19,889 nt of DNA from Pseudomonadota bacterium (lineage in GTDB: Bacteria > Pseudomonadota > Alphaproteobacteria > Rhizobiales > Xanthobacteraceae). The notes beneath the pieces are model-generated. The model had not been told where the DNA came from. It ran no database searches and saw only the letters and a program-made list of their open reading frames with translations. The DNA lies in NCBI GenBank assembly GCA_023386635.1, contig JAEWJH010000137.1, forward strand, positions 1 to 19,889, read 5' to 3'. Made by a program: the position numbers and the translations under genes. Below, one piece after another: positions 14,521 through 19,889 of this stretch. Positions within the stretch are counted from its first letter, which is position 1. Each line of letters opens with the position of its first letter.

Positions 14521-15822
14521 ATGACACCCGATCGCTCGCCCCTCCTGCTCGCCAATGCACGGATCATCGATCCCTCGCGCGATCTCGACACGATCGGCGA
14601 CGTGCTGATCGTCGACGGGCTGATCCGCGAAGCAAAGCGCGGCATCGGCGCAGCCGGCGTGCCGGAAGGCACGACGGTGATCGACTGCCGCGACAAGGTC
14701 GTGGCGCCGGGCCTGATCGACATGCGGGCCTTCGTCGGCGAACCGGGCGCCGGCCATCGCGAAACGCTGGCGTCCGCGAGCCAGGCCGCCGCCGCCGGCG
14801 GCGTCACCACCATCGTCTGCCAGCCCGACACCTCGCCGGCGATCGACAATCCCGCCACCGTCGACTTCCTGCTGCGGCGCGCGCGCGACACCGCCATCGT
14901 CAACGTCCTGCCGATGGCGGCGCTGACCAAAGGCCTCGCCGGCAAGGAGATGACAGAGATCGGCCTCCTCAAGGCCGCGGGCGCCATTGCCTTCACCGAC
15001 GGTGACCACAGCGTCGCCAATGCCCAGGTGATGCGCCGCGCGCTCACCTATGCCCGCGACTTCGATGCGCTGATCGTCCACCACACCGAAGATGCCGACC
15101 TCGTCGGCGAAGGCGTGATGAACGAAGGCGAATTCGCCGCGCGGCTCGGCCTTCTTGGCGTGCCGAAAGCGGCCGAAACGGTGATGCTCGAGCGCGATAT
15201 CCGCCTCGTCGGTCTCACCGGCGGGCGCTATCACGCCGCGTCGATCACCTGCGCCGAATCGCTCGATGTGCTCAAGCGCGCCAAGGATGCCGGTCTTCCC
15301 GTCACGGCGGCGGCCTCGATCAATCACCTCACGCTGAACGAAATCGATATCGGACCCTACCGGACCTTCCTCAAGCTCAAACCACCGCTGCGCGGCGAAC
15401 AGGACCGCATGCTGCTGGTCGACGCGGTGAAATCCGGTCTCGTCGACGTCATCATGTCCGATCACAATCCGCAGGACGTGGAAACCAAGCGGCTGCCGTT
15501 CGCGGAAGCCGCACCGGGCGCGATCGGCATGGAGACCATGCTGGCGGCCGGCCTGCGCCTGGTTCACAATGACGAATTGACGCTTTCGGAGTTGCTGCGC
15601 GCCATGTCGTCTCATCCGGCGAAACTGCTCGGCCTGCCCGGTGGCACGTTGCGTGCCGGCGCGCCGGCCGATGTGATCGTGATTGATCCCGACACGCCGT
15701 GGATAGTCGACCGCGATCAGTTGCGGTCGAAATCCAAGAACACCCCGTTCGACGAAGCACGGATGCAGGGCCGCGTGGTTCGCACCATCGTCGCCGGCCG
15801 CACGGTGTATACGCACGCATGA
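14521..15822 (+). CDS. Dihydroorotase-like protein lacking zinc ligands (pseudo-DHOase, PyrC-like)
   Basis: 433 residues, amidohydrolase fold of class I dihydroorotase. The signature that should read D-M-H-x-H-x-R is here D67-M-R69-A-F71-V-G73, so both zinc histidines and the substrate arginine are gone, while EPG (74-76) and GGVTT remain. The second His of the HxxH-type block (canonical HVS) is also lost: YHAASITCAES. VHHTEDADL and MSDHNPQD keep some ligands. It is therefore most likely inactive as an enzyme and acts as the structural partner of PyrB, like the pDHO (PyrC') of Pseudomonas ATCase. Automatic pipelines would call it pyrC; an active DHOase should be encoded elsewhere. It sits 9 bases after pyrB and overlaps plsY by four bases (ATGA). 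Confidence 0.93.
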   Translation: MTPDRSPLLLANARIIDPSRDLDTIGDVLIVDGLIREAKRGIGAAGVPEGTTVIDCRDKVVAPGLIDMRAFVGEPGAGHRETLASASQAAAAGGVTTIVCQPDTSPAIDNPATVDFLLRRARDTAIVNVLPMAALTKGLAGKEMTEIGLLKAAGAIAFTDGDHSVANAQVMRRALTYARDFDALIVHHTEDADLVGEGVMNEGEFAARLGLLGVPKAAETVMLERDIRLVGLTGGRYHAASITCAESLDVLKRAKDAGLPVTAAASINHLTLNEIDIGPYRTFLKLKPPLRGEQDRMLLVDAVKSGLVDVIMSDHNPQDVETKRLPFAEAAPGAIGMETMLAAGLRLVHNDELTLSELLRAMSSHPAKLLGLPGGTLRAGAPADVIVIDPDTPWIVDRDQLRSKSKNTPFDEARMQGRVVRTIVAGRTVYTHA

Positions 15823-16400
15823 CGTATCTTGCTGCCCTCGTTCTCGGCTATCTGCTCGGCTCGATCCCGTTCGGGCTGGTCCTGACGCGGTTTGCCGGCA
15901 CGCAAGACATCCGCAGCATCGGCTCGGGCAATATCGGCGCGACCAATGTGCTGCGCACCGGCCGCAAGGGCCTTGCCGCAGCGACTTTGCTCGGCGATGC
16001 GCTCAAAGGCACCGCCGCGGTGCTGATTGCCGGCCATTGGCTCGGAGCCGATACGGCGGTCGTCGCCGCGCTCGGCGCGTTTCTCGGTCACCTCTTTCCG
16101 GTGTGGCTGACATTCAAGGGCGGTAAAGGCGTCGCCACTTATATCGGCATCCTGATCGGTCTCGCCTGGCCGGCGGCGCTGGTGTTCGGCGCGGTGTGGC
16201 TCGGGCTCGCCGCGGCGTTTCGCTATTCGTCGGTCGCCGCGCTCGGCGCCAGCGCTGTCACGCCGTTCGTGCTGTGGTGGCTCGGCGCACACGATGCGGC
16301 CGTGCTGATGGCGCTGCTCACGGTGCTGCTGTGGATCATGCACCGGCAGAATATCGCTCGTCTGCGCGCCGGCACCGAGACCCGGATCGGCAGCCGCTAG
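15819..16400 (+). CDS. plsY: Acyl-phosphate:glycerol-3-phosphate acyltransferase
   Basis: 193 residues, polytopic inner-membrane protein with about five hydrophobic segments. It moves the acyl group from acyl-phosphate to glycerol-3-phosphate, the first acylation of phospholipid synthesis. Three conserved loops are present: GSIPFG (14-19), RSIGSGNIGATNVLR (32-46) and GHLFPVWLTFKGGKGVAT (90-107, phosphate binding). The start ATG overlaps the stop of the DHOase-like gene (ATGA), so translation is probably coupled. It ends with a short basic cytoplasmic tail. Confidence 0.96.
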   Translation: MTYLAALVLGYLLGSIPFGLVLTRFAGTQDIRSIGSGNIGATNVLRTGRKGLAAATLLGDALKGTAAVLIAGHWLGADTAVVAALGAFLGHLFPVWLTFKGGKGVATYIGILIGLAWPAALVFGAVWLGLAAAFRYSSVAALGASAVTPFVLWWLGAHDAAVLMALLTVLLWIMHRQNIARLRAGTETRIGSR

Positions 16401-16469
16401 GTCGCTCCCGCCACTCCCGGTTGTATCGCGCGGCGCCTTGCGCGATGCTCCCCATCCGGGGGCAATACC

Positions 16470-17591
16470 GTGAGCACACGCGGACGGATCACACTGACCG
16501 ACGAGCAACGGATCGACTGGTTGCGCCTGATCCGCGCCGACCATGTCGGCCCGCGCACGTTTCGGACCCTGATCAATCATTATGGTGGTGCGGCCGCCGC
16601 GCTCACTGCACTACCCGACCTTGCGCGACGCGGCGGCGCGGCAAGGCCGGGACGCATTCCCTCGCGCGCGGAAGCGGAAGCCGAATTAAAAGCCGCACGC
16701 GACCACGGCATCGCGCTGGTGGCGCTCGGCGAAGCCGCCTATCCGGCGCGGCTCACCGCCATCGACGATCCTCCGCCGATCCTTGCGGTGCGGGGACACC
16801 GCTCGGTGCTCACCCAACCGCTCGTCGCCATCGTCGGTTCACGCAACGCCTCGGCGGTCGGCGTAAAATTCGCCGAACGGATCGCGCACGATCTCGGCGC
16901 CGCCGGCTTCGGCATCGTCTCGGGCCTGGCGAGAGGGATCGACGCCGGCGCGCATCGCGCCAGCCTGTCGACCGGCACCATCGCCGTGCTCGCCGGCGGT
17001 CACAACCGGATCTATCCGGCGGAGCATGTGCCGCTGCTCGACGCGATCCTGCCGCACGGCGCCGCCGTCTCGGAAATGCCGCTCAACTGGGAGCCGCGGG
17101 CGCGCGATTTCCCGCGCCGCAACCGGCTGATCTCGGGCCTGTCGCTCGGCGTCGTCATCGTCGAAGCCGCGCGCCGCTCCGGATCGCTGATCACCGCGCG
17201 GCTGGCCGGCGAGCAAGGCCGCGAGGTGTTCGCCGTGCCGGGCTCGCCGCTCGACCCGCGCGCCGATGGCACCAATGGTCTGATCAAACAAGGCGCGACA
17301 CTGGTGACCGAAGCCGCCGACGTGATCCACGTCCTCGAGCCGATCATCGGCCGCGACATCGACCTGCCGATGCGCGAGCCGGACGCGGACGACGAACGGC
17401 CGGCGGATTTCGAGCCCAGCCGCGATCAACGCGAACGGGTAATCGCCCTGCTCGGACCTTCCCCGGCGTCGATCGACGATCTCGTGCGCCTGTCGGAGAC
17501 GTCGGCGGCCATCGTCCGGACCGTGCTTCTGGAACTGGAACTGGCCGGGCGTGTGGAACGCCACGGCGGCGGACTGGTCTCGCTGATATAG
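16470..17591 (+). CDS. dprA: DNA-processing protein DprA (Smf)
   Basis: 373 residues. It binds incoming single-stranded DNA and loads RecA during transformation; it is also widespread in species not known to be competent. Helical N-terminus with DHVGPRTFRTLINHYGG (HhH/SAM-like, 24-40). Rossmann-like core: VAIVGSRNASAVG (119-131), SGLARGIDAGAH (151-162), AGGHNRIYP (175-183), FPRRNRLISGLS (214-225), RSGSLITARLA (236-246) and FAVPGSPLDPRADGTNGLI. A C-terminal winged-helix-like DML1 domain (about 315-370) ends in ERHGGGLVSLI. The start is GTG 16470, 69 bases after plsY, with a GGGGG stretch upstream. The mltB-like gene follows nine bases later. Confidence 0.95.
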   Translation: MSTRGRITLTDEQRIDWLRLIRADHVGPRTFRTLINHYGGAAAALTALPDLARRGGAARPGRIPSRAEAEAELKAARDHGIALVALGEAAYPARLTAIDDPPPILAVRGHRSVLTQPLVAIVGSRNASAVGVKFAERIAHDLGAAGFGIVSGLARGIDAGAHRASLSTGTIAVLAGGHNRIYPAEHVPLLDAILPHGAAVSEMPLNWEPRARDFPRRNRLISGLSLGVVIVEAARRSGSLITARLAGEQGREVFAVPGSPLDPRADGTNGLIKQGATLVTEAADVIHVLEPIIGRDIDLPMREPDADDERPADFEPSRDQRERVIALLGPSPASIDDLVRLSETSAAIVRTVLLELELAGRVERHGGGLVSLI

Positions 17592-17600
17592 AATGTCGGT

Positions 17601-18803
17601 ATGATTCTGCGCCCGCTCGCCTTCGCCGCGCTCGTCGCCGCCACGCTGATCTGGCCTGCTGCGGCGTCGGCGCAGAGCAAATCGTCGTCGGTGGATTTCC
17701 AGGCTTTCGTTCGTTCGCTGTGGCCGGAAGCGCAGGCCAAAGGCATCACCCGCGCCACCTTCGATCAGGCGTTTGCCGGCCTCACCGCCGATCAACGCGT
17801 CATCAATGCGATCCACCGGCAGCCCGAATATGGCCGCCCGGTCGGCGTCTATGTGAACGGCATCGCATCGGCCGCCAACATCGCCAACGGCAAGCGCAAA
17901 GCCGAAGAGTGGAAGCGGACCTTCGATGCGGTCGAGCGTCAGTACGGCGTCGATCGCTGGGTGCTCCTGGCCATTTGGGGCATGGAGACGTCCTACGGCG
18001 CGATGAAGGACAAGTGGGACGTGTTCCGGTCGCTCGGCACCCTCGCGGCGATCCGTTTCCGCGATCCGTATTTCCGCAAGGAGACGGTGGTCGCGCTCAA
18101 GATCATGCAGGACGATCGCGTCCCGCGCGCGCAGATGGTGAGTTCCTGGGCCGGTGCCATGGGCCAGACCCAGTTCATGCCGACCAACGTCATCGACTAC
18201 GCCATCGATTTCAACAAGGACGGCAAGATCGACATCTGGAACAGCGTGCCGGATGTGCTCGGCTCGACTGGCAATTATCTGCACAAGCAGAAGTGGGTAA
18301 TGGGCCTGCCATGGGGCTTTGAAGTGCTGGTGCCGGCCGGCTTCGATTACCGCAAGAGCCGCGCGTCATTCGCCGATTGGAACAAGCTCGGCGTGCGCCG
18401 CGCCGATGGTGCGGCGTTCCCGACGCGCGGCGACGGCATCCTGTTCTTTCCGAGCGGAGCCAAAGGCCCGGGTTTCATCGTCACCGAGAACTTCGCGGTG
18501 CTGAAGGAATATAATAACTCCGATGCCTATGCGATTGCCGTCGGCCACCTCGCCGACCGCATTCGCGGCGCGGCCCCGTTCAAGACGCCTTGGCCGGCTG
18601 ACGACGTCCAGCTTCCCCGCGACGCACGCGTGGCCTTGCAGAAAAAGCTGGCCGCGCTCGGCTACAAGGTCAACGAGTTCGACGCGCATATCGATTTCGA
18701 CCTGCGCGACAATATCCGCGCCGAACAGGTGAAGTTCGGCATGTTGCCGGACGGCCATCCCACGGCAGCACTGCTGGAGAAACTGGGTATTCCGGCTCGT
18801 TGA
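17601..18803 (+). CDS. Lytic murein transglycosylase, MltB family
   Basis: 400 residues. It cleaves the glycan strand of peptidoglycan with formation of 1,6-anhydro-muramic acid, in the periplasm. The signal peptide is about residues 1-24 (…AAASA before QS, no lipobox Cys, so soluble). SLT domain of the MltB type: VLLAIWGMETSYG (121-133) with catalytic E129, then SSWAGAMGQTQFMP and FNKDGKIDIWNSVPDVLGSTGNYL. The C-terminal peptidoglycan-binding domain is about residues 340-397 (ALQKKLAALGYKV...FGMLPDGHPTAALLEKLG). It is co-directional with dprA, gap nine bases. Its TGA stop abuts the stop codon of the opposing small gene with no base between. Confidence 0.95.
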   Translation: MILRPLAFAALVAATLIWPAAASAQSKSSSVDFQAFVRSLWPEAQAKGITRATFDQAFAGLTADQRVINAIHRQPEYGRPVGVYVNGIASAANIANGKRKAEEWKRTFDAVERQYGVDRWVLLAIWGMETSYGAMKDKWDVFRSLGTLAAIRFRDPYFRKETVVALKIMQDDRVPRAQMVSSWAGAMGQTQFMPTNVIDYAIDFNKDGKIDIWNSVPDVLGSTGNYLHKQKWVMGLPWGFEVLVPAGFDYRKSRASFADWNKLGVRRADGAAFPTRGDGILFFPSGAKGPGFIVTENFAVLKEYNNSDAYAIAVGHLADRIRGAAPFKTPWPADDVQLPRDARVALQKKLAALGYKVNEFDAHIDFDLRDNIRAEQVKFGMLPDGHPTAALLEKLGIPAR

Positions 18804-18992
18804 TCAGCGAGGCGGCGGCGCCGCGGACTGCTCCGCCTCAAGCTGGGCGATTTCCAGGAGATAACCGAGGGTCTGGAAGCCGCTGGTGCGGGCGAGCCGC
18901 GCCAAATCCCCGGACATCGACGCGATATAGCGGGCAACCGCAGCATCGTCGCGTTCAGGTTCGACCGGGGAGAAAGAAGGACGCGCAGCCAT
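18804..18992 (-). CDS. Small helical protein of unknown function
   Basis: 62 residues from ATG 18992 (a GTG three codons upstream at 19001 is an alternative; neither has a clear Shine-Dalgarno). The N-terminus is polar and Pro-rich; the centre ARYIASMSGDLARLARTSGFQTLGYLLEIAQLEAEQS forms one or two amphipathic helices. I recall this as a pattern of small uncharacterised proteins in Bradyrhizobium-like genomes, but cannot check it here. No signal peptide. The stop codon is adjacent to the transglycosylase stop (TGATCA), so the two genes are tail to tail. Confidence 0.75.
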   Translation of the reverse strand: MAARPSFSPVEPERDDAAVARYIASMSGDLARLARTSGFQTLGYLLEIAQLEAEQSAAPPPR

Positions 18993-19154
18993 CGGGCTCA
19001 CGAACGGTTCAGGGACAAATTCGGCTCGGCAAGCCGATAAAAAGCATATCTAATTTAGAGAGTAATTTCAAATACACAATTTCAGGTTGTGTCCAATCCG
19101 GTATTGCCATGGGGGCCGGCGCGCCGTATTCCGCTGACTTTACAACGGGCGGCT

Positions 19155-19174
19155 CGAGGCCGGGTCTGGCCTCG
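19155..19174. repeat. Inverted repeat upstream of topA promoter
   Basis: CGAGGCC / GGCCTCG, 7 bp arms with a six-base loop, ending two bases before the candidate -35 box of topA. No T run; it could be an operator. Otherwise the 274 bases between 19002 and 19275 show an AT-rich patch at about 19040-19090 and no gene. Confidence 0.3.
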
Positions 19175-19176
19175 GT

Positions 19177-19206
19177 TTGACAGGCTATCCCCCCGCTCCC
19201 ATGTTC
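19177..19206 (+). promoter_or_regulatory. Candidate topA promoter
   Basis: A perfect TTGACA -35 (19177-19182), an 18-base spacer rich in C and a weak -10 (ATGTTC, 19201-19206). It would give a leader of about 65 bases. Weak -10 boxes with GC-rich surroundings are common in alphaproteobacteria; topA promoters in other bacteria are supercoiling-sensitive. Confidence 0.4.
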
Positions 19207-19228
19207 CGGACCTGACCCAGGGTCGATT

Positions 19229-19258
19229 CTGCCAGCTCTTCCGCGTGCGGTCTGGCAG
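19229..19258 (+). other. Stem-loop in topA leader
   Basis: CTGCCAG (19229-19235) pairs with CTGGCAG (19252-19258), and CCGC (19241-19244) with GCGG (19247-19250) inside it. The structure ends 17 bases before the topA start codon, close enough to affect ribosome access. The ribosome-binding site itself is weak here. Confidence 0.35.
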
Positions 19259-19275
19259 CTAACACGTTGAAATAT

Positions 19276-19889
19276 ATGAAACTTGTTGTTGTCGAATCAC
19301 CGTCCAAGGCCAAGACGATCAATAAGTATCTTGGCGCAGGCTATGAGGTTCTGGCCTCGTTCGGCCATATCCGCGACCTGCCGGCCAAGGACGGTTCGGT
19401 CGATCCCGAGCACGATTTCCGCATGCTCTGGGAGGTCGACCCGCAGTCACAGAAGCGCGTCAGCGATATCGCCCGCGCCCTGAAGAATGCCGACACGCTG
19501 GTTCTCGCCACCGACCCTGACCGGGAAGGCGAAGCGATCTCCTGGCACGTTCTCGAAGTGCTCAAGGAAAAGAAGGCGCTCAAGGACCAGACGGTCGAGC
19601 GCGTCGTTTTCAACGCCATTACCAAGCAGTCGGTCACGGAGGCGCTCAAGCACCCGCGCCCGATCGACAGCGCGCTGGTCGACGCCTATCTGGCGCGCCG
19701 CGCGCTCGACTACCTGGTCGGCTTCACTCTTTCTCCCGTGCTGTGGCGCAAGCTCCCCGGCGCGCGCTCGGCCGGGCGCGTCCAGTCGGTCGCGCTGCGG
19801 CTCGTTTGCGACCGCGAATTGGAAATCGAGAAGTTCGTCGCCCGCGAATACTGGTCGCTCGTCGCCAAGCTCGCGACCCCGCGCGGCGA
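19276..19889 (+). CDS. topA: DNA topoisomerase I, 5' part only
   Basis: 204 complete codons are in the window; the gene continues past the right edge. Type IA topoisomerase, which relaxes negative supercoils. The N-terminus MKLVVVESPSKAKTINKYLG starts the Toprim domain, with E7 and metal ligands in TDPDREGEA (D80, D82, E84). FGHIRDLP, VFNAITKQSV, DAYLARRALDYLVGFTLSPVLW and LPGARSAGRVQSVALRLVCDRE are conserved topA blocks. The catalytic Tyr lies beyond the window. The ATG at 19276 is set by homology; its Shine-Dalgarno is weak. Confidence 0.98.
   Translation, partial: MKLVVVESPSKAKTINKYLGAGYEVLASFGHIRDLPAKDGSVDPEHDFRMLWEVDPQSQKRVSDIARALKNADTLVLATDPDREGEAISWHVLEVLKEKKALKDQTVERVVFNAITKQSVTEALKHPRPIDSALVDAYLARRALDYLVGFTLSPVLWRKLPGARSAGRVQSVALRLVCDRELEIEKFVAREYWSLVAKLATPRG

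Noticed and set aside
13555..15816. 753-codon minus-strand frame spanning pyrB and the DHOase-like gene
   Set aside because: His/Arg/Gly-rich shadow of two certain genes; no ribosome-binding site or domain.
16839..18284. 481-codon minus-strand frame over dprA and the transglycosylase
   Set aside because: Shadow of two genes with intact catalytic motifs.
1..19889. CRISPR array, insertion sequence, toxin-antitoxin or phage genes
   Set aside because: No regularly spaced repeats, transposase or phage motifs, or terminal inverted repeats with target duplications were seen on either strand.

Overview
The window is a GC-rich, housekeeping-type stretch of an alphaproteobacterial chromosome. The N-terminus of the Porin_2-type porin, the gatCA/gatB arrangement, pyrB beside a zinc-site-deficient dihydroorotase-like gene, and the dense alanine/arginine-rich reading frames all fit Hyphomicrobiales. 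The closest fit is probably the Bradyrhizobium/Rhodopseudomonas/Afipia/Xanthobacteraceae side. That placement is from recognised protein families, not from a database search.

Layout. 1-944: 5' part of an outer-membrane porin (minus, runs off the left edge). 1523-3301: TPR plus SAM-methyltransferase protein. 3397-3490: tRNA-Ser(GCT). 3545-3895: small Sel1-like protein (minus). 4265-4717: secreted DUF2147 protein, convergent through a bidirectional terminator with a YghU/YfcG-type GST carrying a histone-like basic tail (4801-5685, minus). 5913-6197: small PsiF-like secreted protein. 6400-6477: a 25-residue Lys/Ala-rich protein (minus) with a strong Shine-Dalgarno. 6478-7034: a long unusual non-coding stretch ending in a perfect 24-bp palindrome. 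7035-10601: gatB, gatA and gatC (all minus), with a 51-codon membrane ORF on the opposite strand between gatA and gatB. 10729-11205: ruvX. 11256-11636: Tyr/Gly-rich repeat protein (minus). 11792-13435: AidB-like acyl-CoA dehydrogenase (minus). 13558-18803: co-directional run pyrB - pyrC-like pseudo-dihydroorotase - plsY - dprA - lytic transglycosylase. 18804-18992: small conserved-looking protein (minus). 19276-end: 5' part of topA.

How the genes work together. GatCAB transamidates mischarged tRNAs. PyrB and the inactive DHOase-like partner probably form one ATCase holoenzyme at the committed step of pyrimidine synthesis. PlsY starts phospholipid synthesis. DprA, RuvX and TopA act in DNA processing and topology. 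The transglycosylase remodels peptidoglycan.

No mobile element, CRISPR array or defence island was seen. The points most worth a second look are the catalytic-site loss in the PyrC-like protein, the 25-residue basic protein with the odd non-coding stretch beside it, the basic tail on the GST, and the antiparallel micro-ORF inside the gat locus.
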